Shown piece by piece: positions 8,455 through 15,628 of a DNA stretch of 64,000 nucleotides. How positions within the stretch are numbered: the first letter of the stretch is position 1; each line of letters begins with the position of its first letter. Made by a program: the position numbers and the translations under genes. The notes under the pieces are model-generated. The model ran no database searches. It saw only the letters and a program-made list of their open reading frames with translations, and was not told the origin of the DNA. This DNA comes from Pseudoalteromonas sp. T1lg48 (lineage in GTDB: Bacteria > Pseudomonadota > Gammaproteobacteria > Enterobacterales > Alteromonadaceae), in the NCBI RefSeq assembly GCF_002964785.1, contig NZ_PQCC01000018.1, positions 806,001 through 870,000 on the forward strand, written 5' to 3'.

Positions 8455-9765
8455 ATGCAACTCAATGAAACGCACGATATTAACCTGACCAGCTGGGTCA
8501 GCTCTGCGAACGATGGCAAAACCGATTTCCCAATCCAAAACTTGCCTTTTGCCACTTTCCGCCGCGCCGGTAGCAGCGAAGCATTCCGTGGTGGCGTCGC
8601 CATTGGTGATCAGGTAGTAGACCTAGCCGCCGTGGCCAAACTAGGCATTTTCAGCGGTCTTGCTCAAGAAGCCGTTGAAGCCGCGTCACAAACCAGCCTA
8701 AACGCCTTTATGGCCATGGGTCAGGCACACTGGTCGGCACTGCGTCTTGCGCTTTCACAAGCACTGCGCACAGGCAGCGAGCACGAGCAAGCACTAAGCG
8801 ACGCTTTGATTGCCCAATCGGAAGTTGAATATGACTTGCCTTGTCATATCGGCGATTACACCGACTTTTACACTTCAATCTATCACGCTACCGCGGTAGG
8901 CAGCCTGTTCCGTCCGGACAACCCTTTGCTACCAAACTACAAGTGGGTTCCAATCGGCTACCATGGCCGTGCTTCAAGCATCGGCGTAAGCGGTCAAACC
9001 TTCCCGCGTCCTAAGGGCCAAACTAAGGCACCTGATGCGGATACGCCGTCTTTCGGCCCGTGTAAGCGTTTGGACTACGAGCTTGAGCTGGGTATTTACC
9101 TGGGTAAAGGTAACGAGCTGGGTGAGTCGATTGCTCTTGATGACGCAGACGAGCACGTATTTGGCTTCTGTCTATTTAACGACTGGTCGGCACGTGATCT
9201 ACAAGCCTGGGAATACCAGCCGCTGGGTCCATTCCTGGCGAAAAACTTCGCTTCGACTGTGTCTCCATGGGTTGTTACCAATGAAGCCCTGGTTCCTTAT
9301 CGCCTGGCCTGGACTCGTGACGAGAAGGATCCACAGCCACTTGAGTACCTAGAGTCGGCTAAAAACCGCGAGCAAGGTGCCCTTGATATTCAAATGGATG
9401 TGTCGGTAGAAACCGAAAAGATGCGTGCCGAAGGCACACCGGCAGCCAAGCTGTCACAATCAAGCTTTAAGCACTCTTACTGGACCGTAGCGCAAATGGT
9501 TGCCCACCACACGGTGAACGGCTGTAACTTTAACGCCGGTGATATGCTGGGCTCGGGCACTCAGTCTGGTCCTGAGCATGAAGAAGCGGGTTCGCTACTT
9601 GAGCTATCGCGCGGCGGTAAAGAGTCACTAGACCTGGGTAACGGTGAAAGCCGTAAGTTCCTGGAAGACGGTGATACCGTGATCATGCGTGGCTGGTGTG
9701 AAAAGCAAGGTTTTGCACGCATCGGTTTTGGCGAATGTCGCGCCACCGTTTTACCTGCCAACTAA
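8455..9765 (+). CDS. fahA: fumarylacetoacetase
   Basis: 436 aa, the expected length for FAH, which splits fumarylacetoacetate into fumarate and acetoacetate, the last step of tyrosine catabolism. N-terminal SH3-like domain followed by the catalytic FAH domain. Visible family motifs are DYTDFYTSIYHAT (catalytic His and metal Asp), YHGRASS, LDYELELGIYLG (metal Glu residues) and FNDWSARDLQAWEYQPLGPF. An AAGGAA ribosome-binding site precedes the ATG. With hpd it forms a tyrosine module, though a terminator separates the two. hmgA and maiA, often adjacent in relatives, are absent here. Confidence 0.95.
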   Translation: MQLNETHDINLTSWVSSANDGKTDFPIQNLPFATFRRAGSSEAFRGGVAIGDQVVDLAAVAKLGIFSGLAQEAVEAASQTSLNAFMAMGQAHWSALRLALSQALRTGSEHEQALSDALIAQSEVEYDLPCHIGDYTDFYTSIYHATAVGSLFRPDNPLLPNYKWVPIGYHGRASSIGVSGQTFPRPKGQTKAPDADTPSFGPCKRLDYELELGIYLGKGNELGESIALDDADEHVFGFCLFNDWSARDLQAWEYQPLGPFLAKNFASTVSPWVVTNEALVPYRLAWTRDEKDPQPLEYLESAKNREQGALDIQMDVSVETEKMRAEGTPAAKLSQSSFKHSYWTVAQMVAHHTVNGCNFNAGDMLGSGTQSGPEHEEAGSLLELSRGGKESLDLGNGESRKFLEDGDTVIMRGWCEKQGFARIGFGECRATVLPAN

Positions 9766-9834
9766 TACATTGTAAGGCAGCGTCTCCTTCTAACATAAGC
9801 GCTTTTATAGCGAGGAAGGATAACTAATAAAAAT

Positions 9835-9875
9835 GCAGCTTTCGTGCTTTTATCCACGATAAGCTGCTTTTTTTT
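9835..9875 (+). terminator. intrinsic terminator after fahA
   Basis: Stem GCAGCTT-TCGTG / CACGA-AAGCTGC, loop about 8 nt, then eight Ts. Confidence 0.9.
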
Positions 9876-9954
9876 GCGGCCAATTACAATTTTTTGCTGG
9901 CTTTTTAAGCTCACCTTGTTATCTTAGCAACGTTTTTGTCAGTAATTTGTCTCT

Positions 9955-11067
9955 ATGAAGTTAAAAATATCATACTTTATTGCTAAGTACTTCCCTGCAC
10001 GGCAGCTCTTAATTCGCCAAGAGGGCGAAGTAACAGTGGTTGAATTAACAACCAAGAAGCAGTGTGCCATGGCGCTTAGTGCTTTTGTATGTGTTGCTTC
10101 TTTGGCCTCCTTTGGTGCCTATAACTTTTGGCAGCAGAACCAGTTGCAGTTGAGCAGCGGTGATATCATTGCCGAAAACGAGCACTTACGTCAGCAAGTC
10201 GCTCAGGCACAGCAGCAACAAGAACAATTTATTGCCAAATTGAGCAAGCTGGAACAACGCCAGCAACTGACTCAAAATGTATTGGCCTCCTTGCCTGCAT
10301 CACTGATGCCGGAGCAAGGCATTCCCTTCGAGGCCAGCGACACCCCAGCTGTGGACAGCAGCGTCGATGAACGTTTAGCGACGCTACAGCAACGTCAATA
10401 CGACACCTTTTCATTGCTCGACCAGGCCATCGCCAAACGCGAACAGTTGCTTGGCGCCGCGATTGCGCGCGCCGGCCTACCCAGCACTGTGATGGATGAG
10501 CTGATCGCAAAAAGCGAGGAGCAGGTTGCCCAAGGTGGTCCGTTGGAGCTACTTGATGCCGACGAGCAGGACACCAGCTCGCTCAGCGTGGTCGATAAGC
10601 TGTTGACCCTAAATCAGCTTGAATCCATGTTGGCGCAGGTACCACACATGTTACCGGCAGCCGATTATTATATTTCCAGCAGCTTTGGCCTGCGTAAAGA
10701 TCCCATGAATGGTCGCCGCGCTATGCACAAAGGCGTAGATTTGGCGGCCTGGCGTAACACCGAAATTTTTGCTCCTGCGGATGGGACCGTAGTGCGTGCC
10801 GGGCGTAACGGTGGTTATGGGCGTTTCATCGAGATAGAGCACGCCAATGGCTTTACCACACGCTTTGGACACTTAAATAAAATCCACGTTAAGCGCGGCG
10901 ACATCGTCACTAAAGGCGAAGTCATCGCATTAATGGGAAGCACCGGTCGCAGTACCGCAACTCACCTCCACTATGAGGTGTTGCACAATAATAAACATAT
11001 CAATCCGGTCAAAATCACCAAGGCATTAACCGATGTTTTCAAAGAACAAAGATACACAGAAGAGTAG
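9955..11067 (+). CDS. M23 peptidoglycan endopeptidase (membrane-anchored)
   Basis: 370 aa: short cytoplasmic tail, one transmembrane helix (about 36-56), a Gln-rich coiled coil (about 70-165), and a C-terminal LytM domain. Zinc ligands are present: H258 and D262 (HKGVD) and the HLH pair at 337/339 (THLHYE), with H306 in RFGHLN. Such enzymes cut peptide cross-links in the periplasm. The bactofilin gene starts inside its last 35 bases, so the two are translationally coupled. Known M23-bactofilin pairs (for example Csd1/CcmA of Helicobacter) set cell shape; a similar job is inferred here. Confidence 0.92.
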   Translation: MKLKISYFIAKYFPARQLLIRQEGEVTVVELTTKKQCAMALSAFVCVASLASFGAYNFWQQNQLQLSSGDIIAENEHLRQQVAQAQQQQEQFIAKLSKLEQRQQLTQNVLASLPASLMPEQGIPFEASDTPAVDSSVDERLATLQQRQYDTFSLLDQAIAKREQLLGAAIARAGLPSTVMDELIAKSEEQVAQGGPLELLDADEQDTSSLSVVDKLLTLNQLESMLAQVPHMLPAADYYISSSFGLRKDPMNGRRAMHKGVDLAAWRNTEIFAPADGTVVRAGRNGGYGRFIEIEHANGFTTRFGHLNKIHVKRGDIVTKGEVIALMGSTGRSTATHLHYEVLHNNKHINPVKITKALTDVFKEQRYTEE

Positions 11068-11458
11068 TCCCGTTTTGAATACTAATAAAAATAATAATAC
11101 CCCCTCGTTAATTTCCGCAGATGTGCGCCTCAGTGGCTCACTGGTTAGTCAAGGCGAAGTGCAGCTTGATGGTCGCATCGAAGGCGACATTAAAGCCGAG
11201 ATTTTACTGATTGGCAGTCAGGGCCATGTCGAAGGCAGTGTGGAAGCGGGTGAAGTGACCATACGTGGCCGTGTGAGCGGCTCTATTCGCGCCAACAAGG
11301 TCGCCATTGAAAACTCTGCCCAAGTTCAAGGTGATGTTTTTCACAACACCCTAAGCATCGCCGCCGGTGCGCAGATGGAAGGGCAAATCAAACAACTGAA
11401 CCAGCAGGAAACGCTGTCGGTTGTCAGCAACGATGACGCCCTGGTAGCCGAATCTTAA
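11033..11458 (+). CDS. bactofilin
   Basis: 141 aa polymer-forming cytoskeletal protein. An Asn/Lys-rich tail (about 1-25) precedes a beta-helical bactofilin core with hydrophobic-Gly repeats (GSLVSQGEVQLDGRIEGDI ... GSVEAGEVTIRGRVSGSI), and a flexible C-terminal end follows. It overlaps the M23 gene by 35 bp. Bactofilins assemble into membrane-associated filaments that position cell-wall enzymes, which agrees with the neighbour. The start codon is the first ATG in frame inside the M23 gene; a start just downstream would remove only tail residues. Confidence 0.93.
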   Translation: MFSKNKDTQKSSPVLNTNKNNNTPSLISADVRLSGSLVSQGEVQLDGRIEGDIKAEILLIGSQGHVEGSVEAGEVTIRGRVSGSIRANKVAIENSAQVQGDVFHNTLSIAAGAQMEGQIKQLNQQETLSVVSNDDALVAES

Positions 11459-11461
11459 AGG

Positions 11462-11935
11462 CTACTTTTTTCGCGCGGTGATGTACATGGTGACAGCCGC
11501 GCGAAACACCAACTCTCCACGCATATTCACTATCTCCACCGGTACCACTAGGTCTTCTTTATCTAACCATTGATGGGGCATGGGTATTTTCGCCGTCGCC
11601 TGCATATCGGTATCAACCTTGTTTAGGTACTCCACCTTCATCCCTTTGGGGATCCAGCGATGGGTTTTATGGGGCACGGTCGCATCCGTCATCACACCGG
11701 CCACCAATTCAGCCAAATTACACTGGGCAATCGCATGTATGGTACCGATATGGTTATGCACGGCACGACGGTTTTTCACCTTAGCCACACACTTACCCGG
11801 CATCAGCTCAGTGATTTGCGGTTTGATGGAGGAAAAATACGGCGCTTTCGCGCACACGGCCTTTGAAAACAGCCAGTGCCCACAGGGCCACTTAGTGAAC
11901 TTTTGATAGGTACGTAATAATGGGGGTGCAGTCAT
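11462..11935 (-). CDS. hotdog-fold protein of the DUF4442 group
   Basis: 157 aa, one hotdog domain with no signal peptide. The segment VHNHIGTIHAIAQCNLAELVAG resembles DUF4442/YiiD C-terminal-type thioesterase relatives, with HNHIG near the substrate site. Convergent with bactofilin, with only 3 bases between stop codons. Acyl-CoA thioester hydrolysis is inferred from the fold; no substrate can be named. Confidence 0.75.
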   Translation of the reverse strand: MTAPPLLRTYQKFTKWPCGHWLFSKAVCAKAPYFSSIKPQITELMPGKCVAKVKNRRAVHNHIGTIHAIAQCNLAELVAGVMTDATVPHKTHRWIPKGMKVEYLNKVDTDMQATAKIPMPHQWLDKEDLVVPVEIVNMRGELVFRAAVTMYITARKK

Positions 11936-12794
11936 TGTTCTTCTCCTTAAGCACTCATCGTACCAGTAAACATGCGTTTGGATTTAAATGCAACTACATC
12001 CTTAGTCGTATTTATTGGTATTGAAGGTTCAAGCTCTACTAGTAACGGAGACACCGTGACTTCATCACGAATAGGAACTTCTGTTCAGGAATGAATCTTT
12101 TGCACAGATGCTAATGCAATTAATAAGTTAGATCTTGTCGCGGTGGGCGATGAGCGACCGAAGCACGGCTTCGCAGCGCGAGGAGGTGGAGGCAAGGAGG
12201 CCGACAGGAGCCCCGCTTCAAGGATGAATGGCTTGCACATACTTTTAACCCCCCGTAACCCAACATTGCATTATTTCCTCAACGCGCTTCGAGAAGTGAA
12301 CGTAACCAGCGCGCACAGGGCGTCCATGCCCTGAGCACGCTTTCCCCCACTGCCCCCTCCTCGCTGAGTTCGTCACCTTCAAGCGGCGAGAGTGAAATTG
12401 TTCACTCTCTTATTTCCGCTTTCAGCCCTGCGGGCGATTACTCTTCTCGCATCGCGTTTCGGATGCAATGTAAGGGGATTTAGCTGATAAATCTGCGTTT
12501 CAATTTAGGTTACCGCAAACTGTAAATCTGATTAGAGCGAGGATCGGACGTTCATCCTTCCACCGAAATCACAGTGTATACATCCATAACCCTGAGTTTC
12601 TCCCATAGTCAGGAAAACGACCCATTGGGTCGTTTTTGTCGTGTCCACGTTTAGAGCAATGTAGCGTAACTTCAATGCTGGTAAGTACTTCCTAAATTTG
12701 CTATCAATGGTCATAGGACAAAAACGAGACAGGTTGCGGCAGAAAAACGACCCAATCGCTCGATATTAAATTGTTATACGTTTAAGAGGGATTC
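11936..12794. other. 859-bp non-coding stretch at the start of an accessory island
   Basis: No convincing gene. Bases 12140-12480 form a GC-rich patch with several short hairpins (CGAAGC-ACG-GCTTCG near 12160; AGGGC-GTCCAT-GCCCT near 12317), flanked by AT-rich DNA. At 12614-12637 there is a terminator-like stem, and its left arm is repeated at about 12743-12753. Short open frames (12143-12334 plus; 12532-12714 minus) lack ribosome-binding sites and family resemblance. Confidence 0.5.
12614..12637 (+). terminator. terminator-like hairpin in the accessory island
   Basis: Stem AAAACGACCC / GGGTCGTTTT, loop ATT, T-run after. No gene directly upstream on the plus strand. Confidence 0.6.
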
Positions 12795-13108
12795 ATGCGT
12801 TACATTTTGGTTTTAGTTTTTCTTTTCGTAACGAGTGGCAAAGCACTTGCCGATCAGTCGGTCACAATTTTTGTAAAAGAAACCACCTATTCAATAAACA
12901 CCTCGGATGAAGAGCTGAACTCAGCAGAATTGGAAAGCAAACTGAAACAACTTAAGTTTTCATTGGTAACGTTAGCGTTGATTATTGTGCGGGCCCAGTT
13001 ATGGTTGCTGAGGTTTATGTAGCAATTGCAAATGCAAACCCTTCAATTAAAGACGTGCACCTAAAAGCAAGTGGCAGCCATGAACAAAGCAAATGTAAAA
13101 ACGTATAA
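12795..13108 (+). pseudogene. cassette gene 1: small exported protein, apparent frameshift
   Basis: The ATG at 12795 (ribosome-binding AGAGGG just upstream) opens a frame with a clear signal peptide (VLVFLFVTSGKALA) that stops at 13022. Near 12953-12960, in the run TTTT, a one-base change of frame continues as FIGNVSVDYCAGPVMVAEVY and on to a stop at 13106-13108, inside the R'' box of an attC site, where cassette genes usually end. The total of 314 bases is one short of a multiple of three, consistent with one lost T. The restored product would be about 104 aa and periplasmic. I recognise no family. It may be a decayed gene, a sequencing error or a slippage site. Confidence 0.6.
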
Positions 13109-13216
13109 CAAGTTGCTTAAGTTCGTTCGTGAACTCACTGGGACAATTAACAGTTGGCTTGCAACTTCGCGTCAGTATAGCCAACTGTCAATTGCCCCTT
13201 AGCAAAGCGTTATAAC
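13103..13216 (+). other. attC: integron attC site (good)
   Basis: The left end GTATAAC-AAGTTGCTTAAG and right end CTTAGCAAAGC-GTTATAAC are complementary. Between them GGG-CAATT-ACAGTTGGCT pairs with AGCCAACTGT-AATTG-CCC, giving the imperfect folded hairpin of attC. The right end CCCCTTAG...CGTTATAAC is very like the Vibrio cholerae repeat end. About 114 bp. The upstream gene's restored stop codon lies in the left box, and the next cassette gene begins 10 bases after the right box. Confidence 0.85.
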
Positions 13217-13226
13217 AAGGACGTTC

Positions 13227-13659
13227 ATGAGAAATTTCAAACTCTTAATAATTGTATTTTCTTTTTCTACATTCTCTTATGCTGAAGAGTGTATTCCGAA
13301 GTCTCAGTTTCAAGAAATGTTTAGCTCGGGAGTTTTTGATTCTTATTTTAAGCACAGAGTTGTTCTGGAAGAGCAACTTAATAATTTGGAAATAATCAAT
13401 CTTGTGAGAGCTACGTTAGATTCAACTGTTGAAGATCAGTTAACAGCAATAGAACTTATCGACGCAAAGACTAACATGCAACTAGAAGAAATCGCTTTAG
13501 CTGCGACCTTCAAAGAAAACAAAGAGTTATTTTTAAATCAAAAAAAAGCGCATTCTGAATGTAATTGGAAAAGTTAGAAATGTAAGAGCAAACCCTAATT
13601 CGCAAGTTTTTACCGATGACACTCCATTAAATAAACTTGAAGGTCTATTTTTGCAATAA
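13227..13659 (+). CDS. cassette gene 2: small exported protein of unknown function, possible frameshift at A8
   Basis: The start has AAGGA a few bases upstream. The uninterrupted frame runs 13227-13577 (116 aa): signal peptide (LLIIVFSFSTFSYA), then a helical, charged mature part with Cys near both ends (EECIPKSQF; HSECNWKS). At the eight-A run (13540-13547) a one-base shift gives a longer frame that ends at 13657-13659, five bases before the next attC, the usual cassette layout. The long version would be about 143 aa. Either end could be real, and the poly-A run could permit slippage. No family recognised. The base composition is more AT-rich than surrounding genes, as is common for cassettes. 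Confidence 0.6.
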
Positions 13660-13663
13660 GGTA

Positions 13664-13768
13664 ATCTAACAAACCAATTAAGTTCGGGACTGCCAACGCT
13701 TGGTTCAGTTCCGATTCGCTACAAAAATTTAGCCAAGCATTTATCAGCCTCTTATTGAGACGTTCACC
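13664..13768 (+). other. attC: decayed attC site
   Basis: Left box ATCTAAC and ATTAAG, right part CTTATTGAGAC-GTTCACC. Inner arms CTGCCAACGCTTGG and CCAAGCATTTATCAG can pair imperfectly. Size (105 bp) and layout match attC, but the right core has lost GTTRRRY identity beyond GTT, so recombination activity is doubtful. Confidence 0.55.
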
Positions 13769-14166
13769 GCCCGCTTCTGACACTTACCAGCCCATCAGCA
13801 AACTCTGAAGTATCAGGTGTCGCCTCTCCCGTTTGGATTCGCGCTGGAGAAATCGGCTTTTGTTGTGAAGCGTGTTGTTGATAGCGAGACACGATGTCGA
13901 GCTAGATTTATCAGGACATGGAGAGGCTGTTAAATCGCATCAACACCTAAGCGGAACGTTTAACAAAAACCTGAGTTCGTAAGCATTGGCGAATCACGGG
14001 TTCGCGGAGTTTCCAAAGAGGGAGTCGAATCACTCCCTCTTTGGTTGTCGTCGCCAACGCGACAAAATAAACGCGACAGACACACAAAACATTTCCACAT
14101 TAATGCTGGCATCTATTTGGAGACATTTTTACAATACGTCTTTGTAAGCTAGGCCGTATTATTATC
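13769..14166. other. non-coding end of the cassette region
   Basis: No gene. A half attC-like end (CACCTAAGCGGAACGTTTAAC, ending at 13964) may mark a third, gene-less cassette, but no left arm was found. A perfect stem at 14015-14042 closes the island. Confidence 0.45.
14015..14042. terminator. long perfect hairpin (possible terminator)
   Basis: AAAGAGGGAGT-CGAATC-ACTCCCTCTTT, an 11-bp perfect stem ending in TTT. Suited to stop transcription leaving the cassette region. Confidence 0.65.
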
Positions 14167-15363
14167 GTGAGTTCTTCTTCAGTTACCCCGAGCATTCAAC
14201 CGAGTAAATCCCTGATCGCCGTATTAATGATGCTAGTGGTGTTTTGCCCGCTGGCCATCGATATTTACCTGCCCGCCTTTGTGGTGATGGCCAATGATTT
14301 CCAGGTATCACAACAGCAACTACAGCAAACGGTGGCTATTTTTATGCTCACCGTGGGCTTAGGTCAGCTTATTGCCGGCCCCCTGGCCGATAAAATAGGC
14401 CGCCGCCCCATCGCCCTTGCCGGCATAGTCATTTATGCCCTGGCCGCCGCGGCCGGTGCCATGGCCCGTGATTTGAATTGGCTGCTGGTAGCCCGTGCCC
14501 TGCAAGGGTTCGGTGCCTGTGCTACCTTTGTTGCAGCGTTTGCCATCGTACGCGATGTCTTTGGCCCGGCTCGCAGCGGCCAGATGCTGACCTATTTAAA
14601 TGGCGTGGTGTGCCTTATCCCTGCCCTGGCGCCCATTTTAGGGGCCTGGCTGACGCTACGTTTTAACTGGCAAAGCAATTTTATCTTTATGCTGATATGG
14701 GCTGTGTTCGGTGCCCTGGCGACCTGGTTTATCTACCGTGAAACCCGACCGCAGGATAGCCACTATCAGGGCCATATCTTCGATTTACGCCGCTTCACGC
14801 CAATTTTGCGCCACCCCGTCTTCCTGTTTAACGGCTGCATCACCATGCTGACCATGGGCTCGATTCTAATGTTCGTCACCAGTGCACCGGGGTGGATCAT
14901 CGAACATCTGGGCGAGGATATCCCAACCTTCACGCTGTGGTTTTCCATTAATGGTGCCATTAGCATGGTGGCCTGCTTTATCGCCCCGCAACTGATCAAA
15001 CGCAGCTCACGCCGCGCCTTACGGCTGGGTTTAACCCTGATGCTAGTGTGTGCCATTGCCTTGGTGGCGGGTCAACACAGCCCACATGCGGCGGCGCTGA
15101 TGATACCCATGTTCGTAGGCGCCCTGGGTTATGCGCTTATTCTTGGCAGTGCCGCAGGCGCCGCCCTCGCCCCCTTTGCCAAACAGGCAGGCACAGCCTC
15201 GGCTCTGGTTGGCGTGATGCAGATGAGCGGAGCAGGAGTCTTGGTGCTGTTAACCCAATCACTGCCGCTGACGGCTCCGGCGTTAATCGCCCTGCATATC
15301 GCCATGCTGCTGCCATTTTGGCTTATTCTACTCGGCAGCAAGGGAAGAATGTTACATAAATAA
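14167..15363 (+). CDS. Bcr/CflA-family MFS drug efflux transporter
   Basis: 398 aa, 12 predicted membrane helices. MFS motif A is GPLADKIGRRP between TM2 and TM3, and the conserved DIYLPAF segment in TM1 is typical of the Bcr/CflA group (DHA1), which exports chloramphenicol, bicyclomycin or sulfonamide-type compounds using the proton gradient in the inner membrane. The start is a GTG with a poor ribosome-binding site, and no better start was seen. It is alone, between the cassette region and a protease gene. The natural substrate is unknown. Confidence 0.88.
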   Translation: MSSSSVTPSIQPSKSLIAVLMMLVVFCPLAIDIYLPAFVVMANDFQVSQQQLQQTVAIFMLTVGLGQLIAGPLADKIGRRPIALAGIVIYALAAAAGAMARDLNWLLVARALQGFGACATFVAAFAIVRDVFGPARSGQMLTYLNGVVCLIPALAPILGAWLTLRFNWQSNFIFMLIWAVFGALATWFIYRETRPQDSHYQGHIFDLRRFTPILRHPVFLFNGCITMLTMGSILMFVTSAPGWIIEHLGEDIPTFTLWFSINGAISMVACFIAPQLIKRSSRRALRLGLTLMLVCAIALVAGQHSPHAAALMIPMFVGALGYALILGSAAGAALAPFAKQAGTASALVGVMQMSGAGVLVLLTQSLPLTAPALIALHIAMLLPFWLILLGSKGRMLHK

Positions 15364-15577
15364 GACAAACTGTTGCAATTTTAGCCAGTGTTTTATGAAT
15401 GAACTTTCAATGCTGGCTTCTGTCCCCATAGTAGTCCACATTTTAAATCCTCTTTTAATTTAGCTAGATAGACGCCTCTTTATAACTTTATTCCCCAAAC
15501 CATCTACAGAATATTCTAAAAAAGTACAAAAAAAGGAACAAAATACTATTGCACTTTGTGACAACCCACGTAAGATT

Positions 15578-15604
15578 GTTAACGAATGTTAAACAACGGT
15601 TAAC
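15578..15604. promoter_or_regulatory. three phased GTTAAC-type motifs upstream of the protease gene
   Basis: GTTAAC, GTTAAAC and GTTAAC start at 15578, 15588 and 15599, spaced 10-11 bp on one DNA face, 25-50 bp before the ATG. They may bind a regulator; their function is inferred from spacing only. Confidence 0.35.
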
Positions 15605-15628
15605 ACCCTTCAATGCTTTGAGGTTTCT

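Noticed and set aside
12143-12334. 63-codon plus-strand open frame in the GC-rich patch
   Set aside because: Composition-driven, low-complexity Gly/Arg residues, no start signal.
12532-12714. 60-codon minus-strand open frame
   Set aside because: No ribosome-binding site, no recognisable motif, and it spans the terminator-like stem.
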